Positions 24,774 through 33,050 of a DNA stretch of 37,290 nucleotides are shown one piece after another. Below the pieces are notes generated by a model. It was not told where the DNA came from. It ran no database searches and saw only the letters and a program-made list of their open reading frames with translations. The position numbers and the translations under genes were made by a program. The DNA is from a bacterium (GTDB lineage: Bacteria; SM23-81; DAOVCL01): contig JAOZPP010000028.1 in NCBI GenBank assembly GCA_029932675.1, positions 1-37,290 on the forward strand, in the 5' to 3' direction. Each line of letters begins with the position of its first letter. Within the stretch, counting starts at the first letter, position 1.

Positions 24774-24807
24774 AAGCAGAGGCCATCGGAGCTGATGGCC
24801 TCTGCTT
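24774..24807 (-). terminator. Terminator of the minus-strand C25 gene
   Basis: Perfect 14-base arms (AAGCAGAGGCCATC and its complement) around a six-base loop. On the minus strand T5 follows (CTTTTTAAAA). It is 23 bases after the stop at 24830 and may also stop transcripts from the plus-strand operon. Confidence 0.88.
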
Positions 24808-24829
24808 GTGGTCGGATTCGGGTGGAGGG

Positions 24830-27800
24830 CTACTTCAGGAGGATCATCCTCCTGGTTTGCACAAAATCTCCTGCCTGAATCCGGTATATGTATATCCCAC
24901 TGGCCAACTCCCTGCCGGCATTGTCCCTTCCATCCCACCTCACCTGGTAGTAGCCAGGAGTCTGTGGCTCATCCACCAAAGTCCTCACCACCTGCCCTAA
25001 GATGTTGTAGACCTTTAAACTAACGGAGCTCGTGCTCGTAGTTTGTGCTCGTGAACCCCCCTCCCCTGACTGCCCTTGACGAACTACGGGTAACGAGTAA
25101 CGAATCACAGTAACAGGGTTAAAGGGATTGGGGTAGTTCTGGTAAAGCTCCAACCACTGAGGCAAGCTGAGACCGGAGATGTGCCTCTTCGGTTGTCCTG
25201 GGTTTCCAATGGATGCGTGGAGGATCAACAGAGGACAGACCGCCAGGTCGCCGGATAGCCCGGAAATAGAAATCATAATCTGCCCGTCTGCATAACAGGT
25301 ATCCGGAAGCAGCACAACCATCTTCACCACGCTATCTGAGGGGACCTCGACCTCCTCATCAATTGCCCCATCAATCTGCAGCCTCTGCCTTAGCTCTTCT
25401 TCCATTTGATGATAGAATATTACCTCCAGCCCATATTCCTTCCCAGGGTCTAAATCAGAGAGCCTATAGATCAGGGCAGCAGAGCTATAATCAACGGACT
25501 GAAACATCAAAGAACCATAGGAGATGTAGCCGTCCCTCTGCACCGTCTCCGGCAGGGGTTCCTCCTGTCCCAGGTTGAAGAGATAGAGTGTCTGATCATG
25601 GGGACAGCCAAGGTCGACCTCCCGGGAATCAAAACCGAGCACCCAGGTCCCGCTTACCGCTTCCGTCCAGGAGGTGTAGAGCCTCAGGGAGGCTTCACCT
25701 TCAGGCAGGGCAAGAATTTGGGGATAGGAAGAGGGGGCTTGAGGGGAATGGGAGATATTGCCCTCATCTACCCAACCAAAATCAGGACAATACCTCTTCA
25801 GCAGGATATCCTGGCCACCTTCCTCCCTCTCCTCACTCCAGGCAACGATCCCTTTCTCTACCACCGGTGAACGAGATGCAAGCCCAGGGCTCTGGCTGAC
25901 ATCATCGGTTTCTTCTAACACCCCACCGATGAGTTGGGCACAATAAACCTCTCCACCTGCCTCCCAGCTAATCCAGACCTTGGAGTCATAGCAGTCAAGG
26001 GATGGATTCCGAGAGTTCACCCCAGGGCTTTGGGAAACATTCACTATGGTGGAAAAGTTTGCTCCATCCCATTGCCCATAGTAGATCTCCCCATCCTTCT
26101 CCCAGCTTATATGAACCTTTCCTTGGGTGTCCACATCCAGGCTGGGACCAGGTTCAGGCGGAGGTGGCGGAGGGTTATGATGATGGTCATAATCGGCCAC
26201 ACAGAGCATCTCCCGCCGCTCCAAGGACACCTTGTCCCCTCCCTGCAGGCTGTCAAAGGGGAAGTATTGGAAGCCTCCGGGGTTCTCTAAGTCGAAATAG
26301 CCTAAATAGTATCTCTTGGGAGACTCCTTCAACAAATACCAGGCCACATAACCCTTATCAGCCCCTTTATCCACGGCAAAACCCGGGGCACTAAAATCCA
26401 AATGGACCATTCGAGTTAAAGTAACCGCATTATCCCACCAGTCATCACCAAGTTCATATTTATTGTATTTGAGCAAATCGTTTTGGGGGTAGACCATAAG
26501 GGCCTCCCCCTGGCTGTTTATATCTACAGCAACCCTTCCAACTTTTGCATTGCCCACCCGTTTGTTGGTCCAGTTTAGGCCTCCATCCTCGGAGATGGTA
26601 TACCAGGCCCAATCAGAGGACAAGCCAGAGGACGAGAAACAGACCATAAGCTTATCGGAATCAAACTGCACAAGCCTGTGGGCGTTATTGAAGGATGTGG
26701 CCTCAGATGAGCTGACCGTTAGGCCAACCTGGGAGGAACCGAGCCAGGGGAAATACAAGCCGTTCTTGGTTACCGTAACTAACATCTGACCTGGCTTCTG
26801 AGGGGAGATAATGAAATTAGCGATTCCATCTTCACCAGTATAACCGACCCTATAGAGGTCACCCACCTCCTTGTAGAGGCAGACGGTGGCATTGGCCACT
26901 GGAATCCCATTTGATTGCACTGCGACCGAGAACGAACCGTTCCCTACTGGAACAAGCTCTGGATAGGACACCTGCAGGCTCTCTGGAGTCCCCAACCAGA
27001 CCGGCATTGCAGGGTCACCCAAGAGGGTAAACGAGGAAAGTTCATCGGATTGGGCGTAGAAGGCATAGAACCAATTTTCCCAGGCAGAGCATTCCTCTGG
27101 GGTCCAGAAGTCAAAGCCATCTTTGGCAAGGGTCAATGCCTGGCCAAGGGAACTCTGATGGAGGATGAGCGAGTTGAGGAAGGGTCTATCGAGATGCTCC
27201 CAGGGGCCCATAGCATCTCCCACTACCCCCCAACCGAAGCTGCTGTGGCCAAGGAAACAGGCTCCCCCGCCATTGGGGTTGGTGATCCAGTGGGCCGCCA
27301 GGCAGCTATCCGGAGACTTGTCAAAGGGCGCGCTCAAGCAGGCAGCGGTGGAGAAGAGGCCATACTTTTTGCCATTGATGAACCCATCGAAATCCTCTGT
27401 AGTAAGGACATTTAGCCTGTTGTTAAAACTCTCCGCATCCGGATCCATAGAGATGATCCCATAGTTCCCATGACCACAGTGGTTGATAAAGCGGTAGCCA
27501 TGGTTGATCTGAGTTGTGGCCTTGATTTTGTTTATCAAGCCGGGGGGAGGTGTAGACGGTGGATAATTCACATCATAGAGCCTATACCCGCTCATCCCCA
27601 GATCGGCCACTGTGCTGTCCTTCTTCACCCCACCGGAGGTCTCCATGTCAATAATAGCTCCCAAGAGGAGGAAATCGTTATCAGCATAGGCAGAATCAGG
27701 ATCAAACTCATAATCCAACACCTTCTGCACAAACAGTTCAACCTCATCTCGATTGGAGACCTGTGCCCGGCCCAAGTAGATCTCCGGGCGGTAGTCCAGA

Positions 27801-28906
27801 ACCATCCACTCCATAACGGGCCACTCCTCCCCATGCACCTCTATGGTGTCCACTGGCGTCCAGACCTCCCCATAGACCCCATTATGGTTGGGGTCCCAGT
27901 CCCCATCCAGACAGCAGTAATAGAGATCAGAGGCAAAGTCCGGCTCATGGTGGAGGGCAGCAGCCCCCTTCCTTACTCTGCCCGGCACCACCTTCCCATC
28001 TCCACCCAAGAGCACCCACTGGGTGCCCATCCGGGAATACCAGTCCTTGATGAAATACCTGATCCGCTCCTGGATGTCACTTCCCGGATAGAGCTGGCCA
28101 TAGATCTGGTCGATTAGCTCCAGGGTGTAGATGACCGTGCGCAGCCCCCTCCTGGTATTCCAGTCGGCCAAGGGTTGGAAGCTATCGGCCAGGGAATCCG
28201 GGGTGATGATCACATAGGTCTGGGCCGAATCCAGGCTGAGCACCTCAGGTTGAGGCCCATAGAGCTCCACATCCTCTGGATTGGCCACCAGGTCCTTAAC
28301 CAGTGCCACATATTCATCCTGCTGGTTCTGGGTTCTTCTCTCCACCGGTGCAGACCAGTTCTCCGTGGGTTCGAGCTCCAGAGAATAGTTGAAGCTATAC
28401 AGCCAGAGCTTGCCAGTGGAGGGGATATACTGCAGGGGGTGGATGGAGATATCCACCAGCTTCCAGCCTCCAATGAAGCTTTCATAACCTGAACTGGCCA
28501 GGATGCCTGGATAAGGCTCAGAGGAGGAGTAGATCTCCGAATCAGGTTCGGTAAACCCAGGAGGTGGAGAGAAATTCAGGGGATATGCTGGCTGACCGGG
28601 ATAGAGGTTATAGGTTCCCGGGATCTCTACCGAGTCCACACCAGTAATGGTAAAGCCTGAAACCTTCATATCCCGGGGGATGACAAACTTCATTCGGAGC
28701 ACTGGCAGAGACGGTGCCCCTGCTATCCCCATATTCTCACAGCCAGGCAGAAAAACCACATCATACCCTTCAGACTGGCTGAAGGAAAGTTGTGATGGAC
28801 CATAGCCCACACTCTTCTGTAACATAGCAGAAGCATCTCCTCCGGCTAAAACAGAGATAGCCAAAACAGCCGAGGAGATAACGAAGAACTTCCTCAAAGC
28901 TCTCAT
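24830..28906 (-). CDS. Large secreted gingipain-type peptidase (C25) with sorting domain
   Basis: 1358 residues from the ATG at 28906, which has AAAGGAG six bases upstream and opens a signal peptide (M-R-A-L-R-K-F-F ... A-S-A). An in-frame ATG at 28969, with its own AGGAGGG, would add 21 residues; both could be used. Order: propeptide-like region; C25 catalytic domain with H479 in I-N-H-C-G-H-G and C523 in T-A-A-C-L-S-A; Ig-like domain near 650-740; a propeller-like region with Asp-box fragments (near 760-1030, including S-W-E-A-G-G-E-V and V-A-W-S-E-E); a carbohydrate-binding-like region near 1120-1240; and the sorting module ending M-I-L-L-K. The catalytic dyad suggests activity. The linker of the tag holds seven-base-periodic DNA (25028-25055, 25077-25104). 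Confidence 0.9.
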   Translation of the reverse strand: MRALRKFFVISSAVLAISVLAGGDASAMLQKSVGYGPSQLSFSQSEGYDVVFLPGCENMGIAGAPSLPVLRMKFVIPRDMKVSGFTITGVDSVEIPGTYNLYPGQPAYPLNFSPPPGFTEPDSEIYSSSEPYPGILASSGYESFIGGWKLVDISIHPLQYIPSTGKLWLYSFNYSLELEPTENWSAPVERRTQNQQDEYVALVKDLVANPEDVELYGPQPEVLSLDSAQTYVIITPDSLADSFQPLADWNTRRGLRTVIYTLELIDQIYGQLYPGSDIQERIRYFIKDWYSRMGTQWVLLGGDGKVVPGRVRKGAAALHHEPDFASDLYYCCLDGDWDPNHNGVYGEVWTPVDTIEVHGEEWPVMEWMVLDYRPEIYLGRAQVSNRDEVELFVQKVLDYEFDPDSAYADNDFLLLGAIIDMETSGGVKKDSTVADLGMSGYRLYDVNYPPSTPPPGLINKIKATTQINHGYRFINHCGHGNYGIISMDPDAESFNNRLNVLTTEDFDGFINGKKYGLFSTAACLSAPFDKSPDSCLAAHWITNPNGGGACFLGHSSFGWGVVGDAMGPWEHLDRPFLNSLILHQSSLGQALTLAKDGFDFWTPEECSAWENWFYAFYAQSDELSSFTLLGDPAMPVWLGTPESLQVSYPELVPVGNGSFSVAVQSNGIPVANATVCLYKEVGDLYRVGYTGEDGIANFIISPQKPGQMLVTVTKNGLYFPWLGSSQVGLTVSSSEATSFNNAHRLVQFDSDKLMVCFSSSGLSSDWAWYTISEDGGLNWTNKRVGNAKVGRVAVDINSQGEALMVYPQNDLLKYNKYELGDDWWDNAVTLTRMVHLDFSAPGFAVDKGADKGYVAWYLLKESPKRYYLGYFDLENPGGFQYFPFDSLQGGDKVSLERREMLCVADYDHHHNPPPPPPEPGPSLDVDTQGKVHISWEKDGEIYYGQWDGANFSTIVNVSQSPGVNSRNPSLDCYDSKVWISWEAGGEVYCAQLIGGVLEETDDVSQSPGLASRSPVVEKGIVAWSEEREEGGQDILLKRYCPDFGWVDEGNISHSPQAPSSYPQILALPEGEASLRLYTSWTEAVSGTWVLGFDSREVDLGCPHDQTLYLFNLGQEEPLPETVQRDGYISYGSLMFQSVDYSSAALIYRLSDLDPGKEYGLEVIFYHQMEEELRQRLQIDGAIDEEVEVPSDSVVKMVVLLPDTCYADGQIMISISGLSGDLAVCPLLILHASIGNPGQPKRHISGLSLPQWLELYQNYPNPFNPVTVIRYSLPVVRQGQSGEGGSRAQTTSTSSVSLKVYNILGQVVRTLVDEPQTPGYYQVRWDGRDNAGRELASGIYIYRIQAGDFVQTRRMILLK

Positions 28907-29059
28907 TTTCACTCCTTTCTTGGTTTCAACTTTCAGCTTCACATCTGAAAAGCTCTTTATGTCTTGCATTTTGTCCCTCCTTCTAAGGCTAACGGCTACT
29001 GACCCAAAAATCTTCTAAGTAAACATCTTCATCACCTCCAGGATTCAACCCTCCCTGTG

Positions 29060-29316
29060 CTGTCAGGGCTCTGCCCTGACAGACCCCGCCAAGAGGTCAG
29101 TTCTGACGCTAACCTCTTTAGCACCATAATCCCCATGACTCCAAGTAGTCCTACATCTCTACCTCCTTCTTTGAGTTTTTGCACCCAGATTATACCCACA
29201 TTCTCAATCATCTGCGAAAATCTGCGTCCATCTGCGGTTCATTTCTGGGTTTATCACTGAGGCGTCAGAACCCCGATTCTGACGCAATCCTCGTGCTCTC
29301 AAGGCTCCTGCCTTGA
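29060..29316. repeat. Three hairpins of the covarying intergenic family
   Basis: 29060-29082: arms CTGTCAGGGC and GCCCTGACAG. 29262-29285: arms GCGTCAGAA and TTCTGACGC with loop CCCCGA. 29299-29316: arms TCAAGGC and GCCTTGA. None is followed by a U-run. The interval 28970-29623 holds no protein gene. Confidence 0.7.
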
Positions 29317-29353
29317 CAGTTTATGACTTGACACTTAAGTTTGTGAAAAACTC

Positions 29354-29483
29354 TTGCCTTTCCCCCCAACTTGCCCTATATTACAGAAAGGGCATAAGAA
29401 AGAGGGATATCCTCTTTCTTTGTGCTCGCGGGGGTTATCAGTTGGCCTTACTTGTCAGGTTGGCAACTGATAACCTCTTTTTA
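29354..29483 (+). ncRNA. Candidate small RNA with its own promoter and terminator
   Basis: TTGCCT (29354-29359), a 17-base spacer and TATATT (29377-29382) could start a transcript near 29389. It would contain the hairpin AAAGAGG/CCTCTTT (29399-29417) and end at a strong stem, GGTTATCAGTTG (29433-29444) paired with CAACTGATAACC (29464-29475), followed by TCTTTTTATATA. That gives an RNA of roughly 90 bases with no ORF of interest. It lies opposite to the flanking minus-strand genes. It matches no RNA family that I recognise. Confidence 0.4.
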
Positions 29484-29498
29484 TATATTCCCCACGTG

Positions 29499-29601
29499 CT
29501 GTCAAGGCTCCGCCCTGACAGATACCCCCATCTACCAACAGAGCTATCAGAACCCCGATTCTGACGCATTTCAGGTGCTGTCAGGAGTTACCTCCTGACA
29601 G
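29499..29601. repeat. Further hairpins of the covarying family
   Basis: 29499-29521: CTGTCAAGGC with GCCCTGACAG (one mismatch). 29547-29564: TCAGAA, loop CCCCGA, TTCTGA. 29578-29601: CTGTCAGGAG with CTCCTGACAG, loop TTAC. Confidence 0.65.
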
Positions 29602-29623
29602 TCCTACCCGAAGGCAGAAAGAC

Positions 29624-31153
29624 TTACCGCAAAAGCAGCATCTTCCTTGTCTGGCTGAACCTTCCTGCCTTAAGCTGATAGAAGTAGACTCCTGATGCTA
29701 CATCCATTCCATTGTTACTCTTCCCATCCCACACCACGGAATGTCTCCCAGGCTTCAACGCCTCATCCACCAGCGTCCTCACCTCCTGCCCTAAGATGTT
29801 GTAGACCTTTAGGGTGGTGCGGATAGGGGAATTCTTAATTCTCAATTCATAATTAATAATTGTGGTGGGGTTGAAGGGATTGGGATAGTTCTGTCCCAGC
29901 TCAAAGCCCCTTACCACCGCCGGATTCTCCCTCCAATCCTCTATCCCACTAAAGACGGTGTCTGAGGAGAAGTAGATGTCCTCACTAACTGAGTCTTTTG
30001 ATCCGTCCCAAGCCACGTAGAGCTCACCATCTCCTATTGCCTGAAGTGAAGCACGACCTGCTCCTACACGGCAGTCATCTACCTGAATATTAGGGCTGAG
30101 CCAGGTTTTACCACTGTCCTGGGACATAGAAAAGTAAACGTGGCTCATGTTCCCTCCAAAATCTGGACCTGCATTCCAGGCGACATAGAGCCTGCCCTGA
30201 TCATCAATGCTCAGGCAGGGATCAGTATATTGGTATATGGAGTCTGTGTTCACCTTCACCGTCCTGGTCCAGCTCCATCCCCCATTCCCCGAGCGAGAGA
30301 AATAGACACCCGTCGTATTGTTCCCTTGATAGGTCCAGACTACATATAGACCACCATTGCTGTCTACCACCAGGGAGGGATCATTTGCTATGCTTCCGTT
30401 AATATCATCATTGTTCACTTTCTTGCTCAGAGACCAGGTAGAGCCAGCATCTGCAGACTTGGAGAAATACAGATCCCATTTCACCCCACTCCGGAAATCT
30501 AACCAGACCACATAGATAACTCCCTTCTTATCCACAGCTATGTCACTCGCCAACTGAAGATTGGAAGGTGGGTAGTTTACCCTCACATTGGGAGTCCAAG
30601 TGGTCCCCGCATCTGTGGACATAGAAAAATAGATATCCCAATCCTCCCTGGTATCACTCCAGACTACATAGATCCATCCCTTATCATCCACAGCTAAGGC
30701 TGGGCCGTATGAGCTATGGAGACCATCATCAACCCTCACTGCCTGGGTCCAGGTTGTCCCCTTATCACAGGACATAGAGAAGTAGATCTCCCCCTTAGGC
30801 TCGTCGCTCCAGACAAAGTAGATATTGCCCAGGGTGTCTACTTCTAATTGGGGTTGAGTTGGTGTACCCCTGTCCGGGTCTATCATCCTGTTCTTCGTCC
30901 AAGTTCGGCCCCCATCAAAGGATGAGGAGAAGTAGATGTTGCACCTTCCGGTGATGTCTAAATTCCTCAGATCCAGCCAGGCCAGGTAGAGGTTGCCATC
31001 CCTGTCCACAGCCAGGGAAGGAGAAAACTGGTTTCTGGTGGTGGTATCATCATTCACCTTGATGCTGGGACCAAAGTTTACATCCTGGGCCAAAGCACTG
31101 GTCCAGCTAAAGACCACCAGCATTCCCAAGAGGCCAAACCATCTCATTCTCAT
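29624..31153 (-). CDS. Secreted Asp-box (BNR/sialidase-like) propeller protein with sorting domain
   Basis: 509 residues: signal peptide to A-L-A-Q, then a beta-propeller with about eight repeats of the form Y-F-S-x-S-x-D-x-G-x-T-W alternating with D-x-x-G-x-x-Y-V-V-W-x-D, and the sorting module ending K-M-L-L-L-R. The Asp boxes indicate a sialidase-type fold, but no enzymatic residues can be assigned, so it may be a binding or scaffold protein. Start 31153 (ATG after AAGGTGG; the ATG at 31147 has better spacing and is possible). The tag DNA is nearly the same as that of the upstream cohesin-like gene. Confidence 0.85.
   Translation of the reverse strand: MRMRWFGLLGMLVVFSWTSALAQDVNFGPSIKVNDDTTTRNQFSPSLAVDRDGNLYLAWLDLRNLDITGRCNIYFSSSFDGGRTWTKNRMIDPDRGTPTQPQLEVDTLGNIYFVWSDEPKGEIYFSMSCDKGTTWTQAVRVDDGLHSSYGPALAVDDKGWIYVVWSDTREDWDIYFSMSTDAGTTWTPNVRVNYPPSNLQLASDIAVDKKGVIYVVWLDFRSGVKWDLYFSKSADAGSTWSLSKKVNNDDINGSIANDPSLVVDSNGGLYVVWTYQGNNTTGVYFSRSGNGGWSWTRTVKVNTDSIYQYTDPCLSIDDQGRLYVAWNAGPDFGGNMSHVYFSMSQDSGKTWLSPNIQVDDCRVGAGRASLQAIGDGELYVAWDGSKDSVSEDIYFSSDTVFSGIEDWRENPAVVRGFELGQNYPNPFNPTTIINYELRIKNSPIRTTLKVYNILGQEVRTLVDEALKPGRHSVVWDGKSNNGMDVASGVYFYQLKAGRFSQTRKMLLLR
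29827..29861 (-). repeat. Seven-base-periodic DNA inside the sorting domain
   Basis: Five seven-base units all beginning AATT (for example AATTATG, AATTGAG, AATTAAG) encode I-I-N-Y-E-L-R-I-K-N-S of the tag. The identical 35 bases occur at 31453-31487. Confidence 0.7.
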
Positions 31154-31213
31154 TCCACCTTCTTTCTCTAAAAAGTTATTTGAATCCACCACCCAACGAG
31201 GTTCCCACAGAGG

Positions 31214-31235
31214 CGTCAGAACCCCGATTCTGACG
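31214..31235. repeat. Hairpin of the covarying family
   Basis: Arms CGTCAGAA and TTCTGACG with loop CCCCGA, in the 96-base space between the propeller and cohesin-like genes. Confidence 0.65.
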
Positions 31236-31249
31236 TCCTGCCTATCTCC

Positions 31250-32077
31250 TTACCGCAAAAGCACCATCTTCCTTGTCTGACTGAACCTTCCTGCCTTAAG
31301 CTGATAGAAGTAGATACCTGATGCTACATCCATCCCATTGTCACTCTTCCCATCCCACACCACGGAATATCTCCCAGGCTTCAACTCCTCATCAACCAGC
31401 GTCCTCACCACCTGCCCCAAGATGTTGTAGACCTTCAGGGTGGTGTGGAGGGGGGAATTCTTAATTCTCAATTCATAATTAATAATTGTGGTGGGGTTGA
31501 AGGGATTGGGATAGTTCTGTCCCAGCTCAAATTGACGGGGTTGGCTATACCCTGGTTGCTCCCTACAGCCTTCCTTATGGATGTAGAAGGTGCCATCAAT
31601 ACCATGATACCAACTTACTGGCCACCACCCTACATCCTTTATGTCCAGGATGGTGGAATCGGGTGGGATAAGATCCGGATTAACATCCAGAATTACTTCA
31701 AAAAGAGGCACCTCCTCTGATTGAGCCGGGAGGGTTATACCGCCCGTCATACTGAGAACACAACCCACATAGAGGTGATTCCCCTGGACATCCACCTCCC
31801 ACAGGAAGGGATTTGAGCATATAGAATCTATTAGCGCTCCCTTAATGGCAGCGGTGTCCGCAAAGCTCAACTTTGTAGAGTCAACCTCCAGCTCAAAATT
31901 AAAAGCCTCTACTTCCTGATTGGCCTCATAGAAGACTGGGATTTTGACTCCCTTCTCCCCTGGGTATCCCCCGGCTGACCCAAACCAATAGAGCATCTCA
32001 AACTCATATTGCCCCTGGGCCAAGCTAAAGGGCAATGCCAGGAGGAGAAGGACCAATAGGAATTTTATCTGTTTCAT
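31250..32077 (-). CDS. Secreted cohesin-like domain protein with sorting domain
   Basis: 275 residues. Signal peptide (M-K-Q-I-K-F-L-L ... L-A-Q-G), a single beta-sandwich of about 140 residues with cohesin-type features (V-K-I-P-V-F-Y-E-A-N, V-E-A-F-N-F-E-L-E-V-D-S-T-K-L-S-F, V-P-L-F-E-V-I-L-D-V), then the sorting module ending K-M-V-L-L-R. ATG 32077 follows GGAGGAAAGCT. Cohesin-like sandwiches bind partner dockerins or sugars; no dockerin is seen here. Next to the propeller gene in the same direction, 96 bases apart, so possibly cotranscribed. Confidence 0.82.
   Translation of the reverse strand: MKQIKFLLVLLLLALPFSLAQGQYEFEMLYWFGSAGGYPGEKGVKIPVFYEANQEVEAFNFELEVDSTKLSFADTAAIKGALIDSICSNPFLWEVDVQGNHLYVGCVLSMTGGITLPAQSEEVPLFEVILDVNPDLIPPDSTILDIKDVGWWPVSWYHGIDGTFYIHKEGCREQPGYSQPRQFELGQNYPNPFNPTTIINYELRIKNSPLHTTLKVYNILGQVVRTLVDEELKPGRYSVVWDGKSDNGMDVASGIYFYQLKAGRFSQTRKMVLLR
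31453..31487 (-). repeat. Seven-base-periodic DNA, second copy
   Basis: Identical to 29827-29861 and part of a 79-base stretch (31453-31531) that is the same as 29827-29905. Confidence 0.7.
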
Positions 32078-32246
32078 AGCTTTCCTCCTTACTTCTGATT
32101 CTCCTCTTACTATAGCAACCTCCGCCTTATACGGATTAACTTCCTTACCACCTCCTTTCTTCCTACTGTTTCATCCTCCCAGGACTTTAGCACAAAACCA
32201 AGGGGCATTTCAACTCTTTTTTGAAGAGTGCCTAGAAATTTTCCCT

Positions 32247-32429
32247 CTACCAGTCAGTGGGATCTCTGCTCTCCTCCTCCCTCCCTTTTCTCACCTCCTC
32301 CTCCAACACCTCTAAGATCCTCTGCCACACCCCCTTCTTCTTTTTCTCCTTCTTTGGGGGCCTAATCAGTTTAAGCTCCAGCCTTAATTCTGGCTTTGGC
32401 TTTCTATCATCAGATTCCATAAGGCTCAC
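32247..32429 (-). CDS. Small highly charged protein, unknown
   Basis: 60 residues, GTG start with GGAGGAGGA just upstream (an in-frame ATG lies three codons later). The middle is lysine-rich (P-P-K-K-E-K-K-K-K-G-V-W), followed by an amphipathic acidic helix (I-L-E-V-L-E-E-E-V-R-K-G-R-E-E-E). No signal peptide. I do not recognise it. It ends 169 bases before the cohesin-like gene. Its ribosome site lies at the edge of the tandem repeat; the second repeat copy keeps the GGAGG but not the start codon. Could be a chance ORF. Confidence 0.4.
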   Translation of the reverse strand: MSLMESDDRKPKPELRLELKLIRPPKKEKKKKGVWQRILEVLEEEVRKGREEESRDPTDW

Positions 32430-33050
32430 TCCTCCTCCTTCACCGAGCCGTCAGAACCCCGAATCTGACGGCAGGCAGGTGGCAGAATCGGGGTTCTGCC
32501 ACCCCATTTCCCTCCGTCAGGGCAGGAGTCCCGGCGGGCCCCAGAGGCCCAATAAGGCCCGCCAGGTTGCTAGGCTGCGAGGGCAACAGGAATTCTGTAG
32601 TGGCCACCCATCCTACGGCATGACATCACCGATAATCTCCCGGGGGACCCACAAGGAGATTATCGGGCCACACTCTACCGGCCCTCGCTTGCCTCTTTTC
32701 CATCTTCTGTCAGGGCAGGTAGGTAGTGGGTGATAGGGCTAACTCCTCCTCCTTCACCGAGCCGTCAGAACCCCGATTCTGACGGCAAGGGTAGGTGGCA
32801 GAATCGGGGTTCTGCCACCCCATTTCCCTCCGTCAGGGCAGGAGTCCCGGCGGGCCCCAGAGGCCCAATAAGGCCCGCCAGGTTGCTAGGCTGCGAGGGC
32901 AACAGGAATTCTGTAGTGGCCACCCATCCTACGGCATGACATCACCGATAATCTCCCGGGGGACCATAAGGAGACTATCGGGTCACACTCTACCCTGCCC
33001 TCGCTTTGTCTCTTTTCCATCTTCCGTCAGGGCAGGTAGGTAGTGGGTGG
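32427..33050. repeat. Tandem duplication, two units of about 314 bases
   Basis: The segment from 32427 recurs from 32741 with few changes. Each unit carries the same set of dyads: GCCGTCAGAA-type (32447-32472; 32761-32786), GGTGGCAGAA with loop TCGGGG (32478-32503; 32794-32819), GGCGGGCC/GGCCCGCC, and CGATAATCTCC/GGAGATTATCG (one mismatch in unit 2). The ORFs crossing it repeat with the units and are not genes. Confidence 0.85.

Noticed and set aside
26915-28117. Long plus-strand ORFs of up to 215 residues
   Set aside because: They are antisense shadows of the C25 peptidase gene.
29313-29564. 83-residue plus-strand ORF
   Set aside because: It runs through the small-RNA hairpins and terminator and has no coding character.
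32257-33043. ORFs of 69-158 residues across the tandem repeat
   Set aside because: They arise from the repeated hairpin DNA, restart with each unit and show no protein family or ribosome site.
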